From Candidatus Acutalibacter pullistercoris (GTDB taxonomy: Bacteria > Bacillota > Clostridia > Oscillospirales > Acutalibacteraceae), in NCBI GenBank assembly GCA_019115285.1, contig DXDU01000010.1:1-51590 (forward strand): 51,590 nt of DNA, given 5' to 3'. Positions 32,724 through 39,648 of this stretch are shown one piece after another; within the stretch, counting starts at the first letter, position 1, and the number at the start of each line of letters is the position of its first letter. The notes below the pieces were generated by a model, which was not told the origin of the DNA, did not search any database, and saw only the letters and a program-made list of their open reading frames with translations. A program made the position numbers and the translations under genes.

Positions 32724-33215
32724 TCACAGCAGGGCAAGGCACAGGGTGATGCCGCAGAACAGACCCAGGGCCAGGTACAGCCGGGTCTTCCCCGACCGCT
32801 CCTCCCGGGCTTTTCCCAAGCAGGGCCCCAACAGGGCTTCGTACAGCTGGATGTGCTCCAGCTGGTCCTGCACCCCGCTCTCTCCCAGGCCCCGGACAAA
32901 CCCCAGGTACACCGCCCTGTCCTCCTCCCGGGTGAGCAGGCTTTTCCCGGCCTGCTCCAATGCCGCTCTGGGGTCGGCGGCAAAGCAGGGGCGGCGGGCG
33001 GCCTCCCAGCAGAACCGTGAGGCCTTCTCCTCCTGCCGCACCCACTCCCCCAAAGGCCGCCCGGCGTAGCGGATGCTGGCGGCGCACCGGCGCAGCAGGC
33101 TGGAGAGATCCAGCAGCAGCCGCTCCCGGTCCCAGAGCTTCTTGGCCTGGAACAGCCCCCACAGGCCCCCGCTGAGCAGCACCAGTAGCGCCCCCAGGCC
33201 CCTTACGGCTCCCAC
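32724..33215 (-). CDS. spoIIIAB: Stage III sporulation protein AB
   Basis: A 163-aa protein with membrane segments at both ends (GALLVLLSGGLWGLFQA and LYLALGLFCGITLCLALL) and a helical middle with LLLDLSSLLRRCAASIRYAG. SpoIIIAB is distantly GspF-like. The start is GTG at 33215, overlapping the spoIIIAA end by 13 bases. No strong ribosome-binding site is seen, so translation is probably coupled to spoIIIAA. Confidence 0.93.
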   Translation of the reverse strand: MGAVRGLGALLVLLSGGLWGLFQAKKLWDRERLLLDLSSLLRRCAASIRYAGRPLGEWVRQEEKASRFCWEAARRPCFAADPRAALEQAGKSLLTREEDRAVYLGFVRGLGESGVQDQLEHIQLYEALLGPCLGKAREERSGKTRLYLALGLFCGITLCLALL

Positions 33216-34147
33216 TTCGCGAGCAGGACTTCCCCCTGCCCCTGGGCCTCCGCACGAAACAGCGCCCCCAGCTGCCCAGGCCGCTGCCGCCCTTGCAGGC
33301 AGGCCACGGTCTGAAAGGCCCCGGTCTCCAGCAGGGCCTTGGCCAGGGGGCGGCGGAGCAGGTCTTCCTCCCCGCCGTGAAGGGTGGCCAGCAGCCCGGC
33401 CCCGGCGAAGGCGTACCGGCTCACCGTGGGCAGGTCTTCCTTTCCCAGCTCATCGCACACCAGAAACTCCGGGGAGAGGCACCGCAGGGCGGTCTCCATC
33501 CCCGCCGCCCTGGGGTACCCCCGGAGCAGGTCTGCCCCCGGCCCCAGGCCGAAGGCTCCCAGCTCCCCCCGCTGGTCCAGCACCGCCACCCGGCGGCAGG
33601 GGGAGAACTTCCCCCAGGAGAGGGAGCGCACCGCGTCCCGGAGCAGGGTGGTCTTGCCGCTGCCCGGTTCCCCCACCAGCAGCACCCCGGCGGAAAAGTC
33701 CACCCCCGCCAGGAACAGGCAGTCGGCGCAGCCCCGCTGCTCCCTGGGGATGCGGAACACCAGGCTGGTCACATCCCGCAGGCTCTTGACCTTCCCGGCC
33801 TCCACCACCGCCGTCCCGCAGACCCCGGCCCGGCAGCCTCCCTCCAAAGACACGTACCCCTGGCGCAGCTCCTCCTCGTGGCTGTACACAGACTGGCCGC
33901 AGATCTGGAAAAACAGCTGGTCCAGGTCCTCCCGGCTCACTGGGGGAAGGCTGTTCCCCGGGGCCCTGGACACGAGCCCGCCCGGCCCCACAAAGCAGGG
34001 CCCGTCCCGCCCCCAAATCCCCAAGGGCTGGCCCAGGCTTGCCCGGATGTCCCAGGCCTGGTCCTTGATTTCGGTCCCCACCTGCAGCAGGGCCTCCCGG
34101 TACAGGGGGATCTGTTCCGCCACCTTGTCAAAGCTCTCCGTGTCCAT
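33203..34147 (-). CDS. spoIIIAA: Stage III sporulation protein AA (ATPase)
   Basis: A 314-aa GspE/PilB-like secretion-type ATPase that powers the SpoIIIA-SpoIIQ channel. Walker A is GEPGSGKTT (near residue 180), the Walker B region is EFLVCDELGKEDL, and the sensor region ATLHGGEEDLLRRP is present. The ATG at 34147 has AGAGGAGG upstream. A sigma-E-like promoter at 34178-34207 would give a short leader. Confidence 0.96.
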   Translation of the reverse strand: MDTESFDKVAEQIPLYREALLQVGTEIKDQAWDIRASLGQPLGIWGRDGPCFVGPGGLVSRAPGNSLPPVSREDLDQLFFQICGQSVYSHEEELRQGYVSLEGGCRAGVCGTAVVEAGKVKSLRDVTSLVFRIPREQRGCADCLFLAGVDFSAGVLLVGEPGSGKTTLLRDAVRSLSWGKFSPCRRVAVLDQRGELGAFGLGPGADLLRGYPRAAGMETALRCLSPEFLVCDELGKEDLPTVSRYAFAGAGLLATLHGGEEDLLRRPLAKALLETGAFQTVACLQGRQRPGQLGALFRAEAQGQGEVLLAKWEP

Positions 34148-34177
34148 GGCGCTGCCTCCTCTCGCCGCTGTACTCCA

Positions 34178-34207
34178 TGTCTATGGAGCTCGTCCCCGGA
34201 ATAGAAC
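34178..34207 (-). promoter_or_regulatory. Candidate sigma-E promoter of the spoIIIA operon
   Basis: Minus strand: GTTCTATT (34200-34207), 14 bases, CATAGACA (34178-34185). The first element matches the sigma-E -35 in six of eight places and the second shares CATA. spoIIIA is a known sigma-E operon in B. subtilis. Transcription would begin about 24 bases before the spoIIIAA start codon. Confidence 0.45.
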
Positions 34208-34220
34208 AAGCCCCCTAAAC

Positions 34221-34277
34221 GAGGAAACCCCGCCCGGGTCCCTTAAACAGCGGGCCGGGCAGGTCTTTCTTGGGGAA
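34221..34277. repeat. Degenerate copy of the NUDIX-end hairpin (repeat copy A)
   Basis: About 55 bases closely similar to 34361-34417: both share AAACCCCGCCC, AAACAGCGGGCCGGGC and CTTTCTTGGGGA. In this copy the left arm carries substitutions and the right arm has lost bases, so the stem is weaker. It sits just upstream of the spoIIIA promoter. Confidence 0.75.
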
Positions 34278-34360
34278 GGTTAGCTATTTAATTTCTTCCC
34301 GCAGCACGGCACAAAGGGGCGGGTGTGTTCCAGGCGATTTTTCTGATCAGGACTACAAAT

Positions 34361-34417
34361 AAGAAACCCCGCCCAGCTCGCTAAAACAGCGGGCCGGGCG
34401 GGGGCTTTCTTGGGGAC
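34361..34417 (-). terminator. Terminator after the NUDIX gene (repeat copy B)
   Basis: CCCCGCCC pairs with GGGCGGGG and, inside, GCTCGC with GCGGGC, around a TAAAACA loop; a T-rich run (TTTCTTATTT) follows on the minus strand. It starts four bases after the NUDIX stop. Confidence 0.8.
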
Positions 34418-34420
34418 AGA

Positions 34421-34837
34421 TCAGGTCTTGGGTTTCTTCTCCCAGTACTCCAGGAAGGCCTGGAGGAGCTTTCTGTCGTTTTCGTAGGTGACGGTGCCCA
34501 GGGCCAGGCCGGGGGACTCCCAGCGCAGCTCCAGCACCTCTTCCTCCTGGGGGGTGGTCTTGGATTGCTCGCACTTGGCGGCGAAGTAGACCACGTCTTT
34601 CCACACCCCGGGCTTGGGGGAGTAGGACACGGCCTGGCGGAAGCCGGTGTCCAGCTTCACTTTCAGCCCCGTCTCCTCCCGAATCTCCCGGAGGGCGGTC
34701 TCTTCCTCGGTCTCCTTCTTCTCCACGTGGCCCTTGGGGAACGCCCAGTGGCCGCCGTTTTTATGCTTTAAGAGAAGGATCTCTATGCCGTCGTTCTCCC
34801 GGTAGATCACAGCGCCGCAGGACTTCTCTTTCTTCAT
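34421..34837 (-). CDS. NUDIX hydrolase
   Basis: A 138-aa NUDIX enzyme. The NUDIX box is complete: GHVEKKETEEETALREIREETGL. It begins MKKEKSCGAVIYREND and has GGHWAFPKGH before the box, like the Ap4A/diphosphoinositol or RNA-end hydrolase type. The ATG at 34837 is preceded by GGAGG. It is the last gene of the glucokinase-epimerase operon. Substrate cannot be fixed from sequence. Confidence 0.92.
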   Translation of the reverse strand: MKKEKSCGAVIYRENDGIEILLLKHKNGGHWAFPKGHVEKKETEEETALREIREETGLKVKLDTGFRQAVSYSPKPGVWKDVVYFAAKCEQSKTTPQEEEVLELRWESPGLALGTVTYENDRKLLQAFLEYWEKKPKT

Positions 34838-34895
34838 GGCGGTTTCCTCCCAACATTCAGAAAGAGGGAGAGACAGGGTCCCTCCCTCTTCCCTG

Positions 34896-35942
34896 TTATT
34901 TCGCAGAGAAACGGTAAACGGTCTTGGTGGCGAAGGGCACACCAGGCTGCAGATACCGGAAGGGGAACCCAGCGTGGTGCACCGAGTCGGGGTAGAACTG
35001 GGTCTCCAGGCAGAAGGCGGTGTGGGGCCCCATGGGCTTGCCGTCTTTGCCGGTGAGGCCGCTGTCCCCGCCGTTGAAGGTGTACAGCTGCACCCCAGGC
35101 AGGTCGGACCACACCTCCATCACCCGGCCGGACTCCGGCTCGTAGGCCTCGGCGAATTTCCGGAAGCCCTCTCCGTCCACGCAGAAGTTGTGGTCGAAGC
35201 CGCCGCACAGCTGGATTAGGTGGTCGTCGGCGAACATGTCCTGGCCCAGGGGCTTGGTGTTGGTAAAGTCCAACGGCCCGCCCAGCACAGAGGCCACCGT
35301 GCCGTCGGGAATGAGATCGTCGCTGACGGGGGTGGTGTTGCTGGCGTGGATGGTCAGGTAGGTGTCCAGCACGTCCTTCTGGGGATCTCCCGAGAGATTG
35401 AAGAAGGAGTGGTTGGTGGGGTTATAGGGTGTCTCCTTGTCGCAGGTGGCGGCGTACTCCAGCACCAGGCTGTTGTCCTTGGTGACGGTGTAGGCCACGG
35501 TCATCTCCAGGTTCCCGGGGTATCCCTCTTCCCCGTCGGGGCTGGTGTAGGTAAAGACCAGGGAGGGCTCCTCCCCGTCCGTCACCTGGGAATCCCACAG
35601 CACCTGGTGGAAGCCCCCGGGGCCGCCGTGCAGGGTGTTCCTGCCGTCGTTCTGGGCCAAGGGGTACTCTTTTCCCCCCAGGGTGAAGGACGCCCCGCCG
35701 ATGCGGTTGGCGTACCGTCCCACGGTGGCGCCCTGGTAGTTGGCGCCATAATACTCCGGCAGGGTGCGGTGGCCCAGGACCACGTCCCCCAGCTTGCCCT
35801 GCTTGTCCGGGGCCCACAGCTGCACAATGCGGCAACCGTAGTTGGTGGCCACCAATGTCAGCCCCCCGGTACCCCGCAGGGTGTACAGGGCGGCTTCCCG
35901 GCCGTCAGGCAGCTTTCCGAAACGCTCCATTTCCACGGACAT
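34896..35942 (-). CDS. galM: Aldose 1-epimerase (galactose mutarotase)
   Basis: A 348-aa enzyme that interconverts the alpha and beta anomers of aldoses. Family features: NYGCRIVQLWAPD, NRIGGASFTLGG, HGGPGGFHQVLWD (the His), NPTNHSFFNLSG (catalytic His), GFDHNF and the C-terminal CLETQFYPDSVHH (catalytic Glu). It begins three bases after the glucokinase stop. With glucokinase it feeds free sugars, such as those from the nearby glycosidases, into glycolysis. Confidence 0.95.
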   Translation of the reverse strand: MSVEMERFGKLPDGREAALYTLRGTGGLTLVATNYGCRIVQLWAPDKQGKLGDVVLGHRTLPEYYGANYQGATVGRYANRIGGASFTLGGKEYPLAQNDGRNTLHGGPGGFHQVLWDSQVTDGEEPSLVFTYTSPDGEEGYPGNLEMTVAYTVTKDNSLVLEYAATCDKETPYNPTNHSFFNLSGDPQKDVLDTYLTIHASNTTPVSDDLIPDGTVASVLGGPLDFTNTKPLGQDMFADDHLIQLCGGFDHNFCVDGEGFRKFAEAYEPESGRVMEVWSDLPGVQLYTFNGGDSGLTGKDGKPMGPHTAFCLETQFYPDSVHHAGFPFRYLQPGVPFATKTVYRFSAK

Positions 35943-35945
35943 TTC

Positions 35946-36902
35946 TTACGCTTCCTTTCCCAGCAGAGCGGCGCCGATGATGCCGGCGTCGTTGCCCAGC
36001 TCGGCACGGCAGACCTGGGTCTTCTTGGCGGAGTTCATGGCGTACTGCTCCTTGGCCACAAATTCCCGCACGGGGGCCAGCAGGGTCTCCCGCTCGTTGG
36101 AGATGCCGCCGCCGATGCACAGGATGTCAGGCTGGAAGATGTTGATCATATCCACGATGCCCACGCTCAGGTACTTGATGTACTCGTCCACGATCTCCTT
36201 GCCGATGGGATCGCCCTGGCGCATGGCGTCGAAGGCGGTGCGGCCGTTGACCTTCTCAATGTCCCCTTCCACAATGGTCCACAGGGGGGAATCCTTGGGG
36301 GCCTTCTCCATGTGCTCCTTGGTGGTCTTGATCAGGCCGGTGGCGGAGGCGTAAGTCTCCCAGCAGCCGTGGCGGCCGCAGGTGCAGGGACGGCCATCCA
36401 CCACGATGACGGTGTGGCCCAACTCGGCGCCGGCGTAGTTGCTGCCGGAGTAGATCTTGTGGTCGATGATGACACCGCCGCCCACGCCGGTGCCCAGGGT
36501 GATGGCGATGGCGTTGTCAGCGCCCTTCAGGGCGCCGGCCATGTACTCGCCGAACGCCGCGGCGTTGGCGTCGTTCTCCATCAAGACCTTCTTCCCGTCC
36601 AGACGCTGGGAGAGCATCTGCACCATGGGAGTGTTCTTGAAGGGCAGGTTGTTGGCGAACTCGATGATGCCGGTGGACTTGTTGATGGTCCCGGGAGAGC
36701 CAACGCCGATCCACGGAACGTCGTCCAGGGTGATGCTGGCGGCAGCCAGAGCGGCCCGGGCGGTCTCCGCCATGGCGTCGGCCACCTGCTCCGCGCTGTC
36801 CAGCTTGGTCTTGGAGGTGGCGCGGGCGATGATCTTGTTGTCCTCGTCCACAATGCCGACGGCAATATTGGTGCCGCCCAGGTCGATACCGAGATAATAC
36901 AT
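35946..36902 (-). CDS. glcK: ROK-family glucokinase
   Basis: A 318-aa sugar kinase. It has the phosphate-1 motif LGIDLGGTNIAVGIVDED, the catalytic ENDANAAAFGEYMAG, GTGVGGGVI and the zinc-binding CTCGRHGCWETYAS of ROK proteins. There is no N-terminal helix-turn-helix, so it is a kinase and not a ROK repressor. The ATG at 36902 has AAAGGAG nine bases upstream and a promoter at 36953-36982. Glucose is the likely substrate; related hexoses are possible. Confidence 0.93.
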   Translation of the reverse strand: MYYLGIDLGGTNIAVGIVDEDNKIIARATSKTKLDSAEQVADAMAETARAALAAASITLDDVPWIGVGSPGTINKSTGIIEFANNLPFKNTPMVQMLSQRLDGKKVLMENDANAAAFGEYMAGALKGADNAIAITLGTGVGGGVIIDHKIYSGSNYAGAELGHTVIVVDGRPCTCGRHGCWETYASATGLIKTTKEHMEKAPKDSPLWTIVEGDIEKVNGRTAFDAMRQGDPIGKEIVDEYIKYLSVGIVDMINIFQPDILCIGGGISNERETLLAPVREFVAKEQYAMNSAKKTQVCRAELGNDAGIIGAALLGKEA

Positions 36903-36952
36903 AAGGCAAAACTCCTTTGGAAAAATTCTGGGTCTCCCCCATAGCTGCCTTA

Positions 36953-36982
36953 AGTATACTATATCTGCACCAGAAATGTAAA
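36953..36982 (-). promoter_or_regulatory. Sigma-A-type promoter of the glcK-galM-NUDIX operon
   Basis: Minus strand: TTTACA (36977-36982), an 18-base spacer, TATACT (36953-36958). A TTCGCGAA palindrome (36987-36994) lies just upstream of the -35 and could be a regulator site. Confidence 0.72.
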
Positions 36983-36994
36983 TCGCTTCGCGAA

Positions 36995-37344
36995 ATTTTT
37001 TTACAGACATCTCCAAAATCTTTGGGGAACAGGTCTTTCCCCGCCAGATTCCGCCGCGAAAGCCCCACCAGCCAGGCAGAAAAGCCGCTGCCCTCTCCGG
37101 CAAAAGGAGCCGGGCGTCAAGCCCTCATCCAGGCCGCAGACCAATTCTGAGAAGCAAAACCGCAAGACCCAAGCCCCCCTGCCCCATAAGGCGGGGTGCC
37201 GAAATAGATGACAAGTAAAATACTGTGCATCTAGGGAACCAAAGCCCCTGCCCTTTTCCGCAAAAAGTTGCTAGTGCAGCGAAGGCGCGGCGACCCAGCT
37301 CGCAAGGGAACAGCCGGCGCAAACGAGACTATTTGCGTGGCGGA
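36995..37344. other. Intergenic stretch without a convincing gene
   Basis: About 350 bases between the glucokinase promoter and the structured element. Short open frames on both strands lack ribosome-binding sites and familiar sequence. Nothing else is supported here. Confidence 0.5.
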
Positions 37345-37483
37345 GGAGCAAGGCGAACTTTGCTCCGACGTGGGTTGGGGCGACGAAATAGATACCATGT
37401 CGGCGGGGGATAAAAATCGCGACCGCCGCAGAGGCGAGGGTCGCGAACTGCGCGCAGCGTCACGCTGCTGGGTTTACGCTGCG
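37345..37483. ncRNA. Structure-rich intergenic element, possible noncoding RNA
   Basis: Three inverted repeats lie in 139 bases: GGAGCAA/TTGCTCC (37345-37366), TCGCGACC/GGTCGCGA (37417-37446, with GCC/GGC inside), and CGCAGCGT/ACGCTGCG (37453-37483, with a second ACGCTGC between). The density exceeds that of surrounding intergenic DNA. The strand and any function are unknown; it could be a small RNA or a repeated element. Confidence 0.35.
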
Positions 37484-37516
37484 AAAAATAGACCCATCCT
37501 ATACGCCAGCGAAAAG

Positions 37517-37556
37517 AAAAAACTGAGCCCGGAACGCGCAATGCGTCCGGGCTCAG
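37517..37556 (-). terminator. Intrinsic terminator of tRNA-Leu
   Basis: A perfect 11-bp stem, CTGAGCCCGGA (37523-37533) with TCCGGGCTCAG (37546-37556), followed on the minus strand by TTTTTTCTTTTC. Confidence 0.9.
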
Positions 37557-37558
37557 CC

Positions 37559-37645
37559 TGGTGCCGCTAACCGGGGTCGAACCGGTACGGGATCGCTCCC
37601 GAAGGATTTTAAGTCCTTTGTGTCTGCCAATTCCACCATAGCGGC
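37559..37645 (-). tRNA. tRNA-Leu (anticodon UAA)
   Basis: An 87-base class II tRNA. The acceptor stem is GCCGCTA/TAGCGGC with an encoded CCA; the D-arm reads TGGTGGAATTGGCAGACAC; the anticodon stem-loop AAGGA-CTTAAAA-TCCTT gives anticodon TAA; a variable arm (CGGGAGCGATCCCG) and GGTTCGACCCC T-arm follow. It decodes UUA and, by wobble, UUG. It has its own promoter and terminator. Confidence 0.97.
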
Positions 37646-37657
37646 CGATACCCAAGT

Positions 37658-37686
37658 ATTATACCACGGCTCCCTTGGAAAAGCAA
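37658..37686 (-). promoter_or_regulatory. Promoter of tRNA-Leu
   Basis: Minus strand: TTGCTT (37681-37686), a 17-base spacer, TATAAT (37658-37663), 12 bases before the tRNA 5' end. Confidence 0.85.
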
Positions 37687-37714
37687 GAGACATTCCATCC
37701 CGCCATTTCCCGGG

Positions 37715-37755
37715 AAAAAGAAGGCCCGCTCCCCGGAAAATGGGAGCGAGCCTTG
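37715..37755 (-). terminator. Terminator after the GH2 gene
   Basis: A stem AAGGC-CGCTCCC (37721-37733 on plus) with GGGAGCG-GCCTT (37742-37754), loop CGGAAAAT, followed on the minus strand by CTTTTT. Confidence 0.82.
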
Positions 37756-37768
37756 GGCAGTGGGGCCG

Positions 37769-39526
37769 TCAGTCCTCGATGGCGGCCTTCTGCTGGTTAA
37801 TCTCTTTGATAATGTTGATGTCGAACTTCTGCTGGCGGCCGTAGGTGTAAAGGCCGTTTACTTCCTGCTCGATGTCGTAGAGCTGGGTGTAGCAGAAGCC
37901 GCAGATCTCCGGGTCCTGAAGCAATGCTTCCGTCAGGCCCTTATACCGTGCGAAGAACTCCTCGGCGGTCTTGGGGGCGTTGCCGTAGCCCCAGCCCTCC
38001 AGGGACTCGTCCACCCAGCGGATGCCGCCGTACTCGCTGACGTAGATGGGCTGGCCGTCGTAGGGCTGGCAGAACAAGGGGGCGTGGCCGTGCTCTCCCC
38101 AGGGGGTGTCGGTAAAGAAGGGGTGGTCCGCCGGGATGGGGCCCTGCTTTGCCAGCTCCGTCAGGCCGTTCCACCGGGCCTTGAAGGTGACGGGGTCCTG
38201 GTCGTAGTCGTGGATGTCATAGACCTCGGACATCACCCGGAAGTTGCCGCTGGAATCGATGCAGGGGCGGGTGGGGTCCAGGCGCTTGGTGAGCTTGTAA
38301 ATGCTGGAGAGCAGGGCGTTCTGCTCCTTCTCCTCGTGGTAGCCCCAGGTCTCGTTGAAGGGGCACCAGCCCACGATGGCCGGGTGGTTGAAGTCCCGCT
38401 CCACGGCCTCGCTCCACTCGTTGAGGTAGGTCTCGGTGGCCAGGGGGTTGGAGTGATCCATGCCCCAGTTGGGGTACTCGCCCCAGACGATGTAGCCCAG
38501 CCGGTCGCAGTGGTACAGGAACCGGGCCTCGAAGACCTTTTCGTGGAGCCGGGCGCCGTTGAAGCCCGCGTCGTAAGAGAGCTGGATGTCTTTTACCAGG
38601 TCCTCCTCGGTGGGGGCGGTGTAAATACCGTCGGGGTAGAAGCCCTGGTCCAGCACGGTGCGCAGGAACAGGGACTTGCCGTTGAGCAGGAACTTCCGGC
38701 CCTCAAACTTGGCGGTGCGCAGGCCGAAGTAGCTCTGCACCCGGTCCTCCCCAAAGGTGAGGGTCAGATCGTACAGGCCGCCCTTTCCGGGCTCCCACAG
38801 GTGGGTCTCCGACAGGTCCAGCTGGGCGGAGAAGAAACCCCCGGACACAGGCAGGGACACGCGCCCCACCTCTTTGCCTTCCCAGGAGGCCTGGGCGGTC
38901 AGGGTGCCGGCCCCCTTGGTCTCGCCGGTGAGGGTCACCTTGCCGTTTTCCACGTCGGTGTAGTACCGGGCGGAGACAATGTAATTTTCGGGCACGAACT
39001 CCAGCCACACCGTCTGCCAGATGCCGGTGGTGCGGGTGTAGTCGCAGGCGTTGGAGTAGTACTTGTCCGCCTGCTTGCCCTTGGGCTGCAGGCCGCTGCG
39101 CACGTGGTCCTGCACCGCCAGGAACAGGGTGTTCTCCCCGGCGGTCACGAAAGAGGTGATGTCGAAGGAGAAGGAGGTGTAGCCCCCCTTGTGGCTGCCG
39201 GCCCTCTGACCGTTGACCACCAGGACGCACTCGTAGTCCACGGCGCCGAAGTGCAGCAGCACCCGGCCCTTACCCTCCTCCTCGGTGAGGGTGAAAGTTC
39301 TGCGGTAGGCCACGCCGTCCATAAAGTCGGTGTAGCCGATGCCGGAGAGCTTGCTCTCCGGGCAGAAGGGCACCAGGATCTGCCGGTCCCAGGTCTCCTC
39401 CTTCCACAGCTCCCGCTCCAGGGCGCTGCAGCCAAAGTCAAACGAAAAGTCCCACAGGCCGTTGAGGTTCTTCCAGCTGGCCCGCTCCCACTGGGGATTG
39501 GGATGTTCCGCGCGCGGCATGTTCAT
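37769..39526 (-). CDS. Glycoside hydrolase family 2 enzyme (beta-galactosidase/beta-glucuronidase type)
   Basis: A 585-aa retaining glycosidase with the GH2 layout: a jelly-roll sugar-binding domain (about 1-185), an Ig-like domain (about 190-280) and a TIM barrel (about 285-585). The acid/base Glu is in NHPAIVGWCPFNETWG and the nucleophile Glu in IYVSEYGG. It has no signal peptide, so it acts inside the cell on imported oligosaccharides. The ATG at 39526 has GGGGAG upstream; a sigma-A promoter lies at 39589-39617. Which sugar it removes cannot be told from motifs alone. Confidence 0.92.
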   Translation of the reverse strand: MNMPRAEHPNPQWERASWKNLNGLWDFSFDFGCSALERELWKEETWDRQILVPFCPESKLSGIGYTDFMDGVAYRRTFTLTEEEGKGRVLLHFGAVDYECVLVVNGQRAGSHKGGYTSFSFDITSFVTAGENTLFLAVQDHVRSGLQPKGKQADKYYSNACDYTRTTGIWQTVWLEFVPENYIVSARYYTDVENGKVTLTGETKGAGTLTAQASWEGKEVGRVSLPVSGGFFSAQLDLSETHLWEPGKGGLYDLTLTFGEDRVQSYFGLRTAKFEGRKFLLNGKSLFLRTVLDQGFYPDGIYTAPTEEDLVKDIQLSYDAGFNGARLHEKVFEARFLYHCDRLGYIVWGEYPNWGMDHSNPLATETYLNEWSEAVERDFNHPAIVGWCPFNETWGYHEEKEQNALLSSIYKLTKRLDPTRPCIDSSGNFRVMSEVYDIHDYDQDPVTFKARWNGLTELAKQGPIPADHPFFTDTPWGEHGHAPLFCQPYDGQPIYVSEYGGIRWVDESLEGWGYGNAPKTAEEFFARYKGLTEALLQDPEICGFCYTQLYDIEQEVNGLYTYGRQQKFDINIIKEINQQKAAIED

Positions 39527-39588
39527 TTGGTAACTCCCCTTTTTTACAAGTTGTGGTCTGTCTCTCCTCGAAAGACACAAACAATGCG

Positions 39589-39617
39589 ATTATACCCGCC
39601 CCGAAGAGAGATGTAAA
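39589..39617 (-). promoter_or_regulatory. Sigma-A-type promoter for the GH2 gene
   Basis: Minus strand: TTTACA (39612-39617), a 17-base spacer, TATAAT (39589-39594). The GH2 gene therefore has its own promoter despite following the fucosidase operon. Confidence 0.8.
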
Positions 39618-39648
39618 GTGGTGTGTCTGCTTTTTTCCATATTTTTCT

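Noticed and set aside
35946-36902. ROK-type transcriptional repressor
   Set aside because: There is no N-terminal helix-turn-helix; the protein starts directly with the phosphate-binding motif of a sugar kinase.
37329-37655. 108-aa minus-strand ORF across the tRNA
   Set aside because: Its first part is the translation of tRNA-Leu and it runs through the tRNA terminator. It is not a protein gene.
37760-39616. Long open frame on the plus strand across the GH2 gene
   Set aside because: It is the antisense shadow of a clear GH2 protein. GC-rich genes give long antisense frames; the translation is low-complexity Val/Leu/Gly/His-rich with no family. The same holds for the plus-strand frames at 39553-41433, 41853-43300 and 35220-36944.
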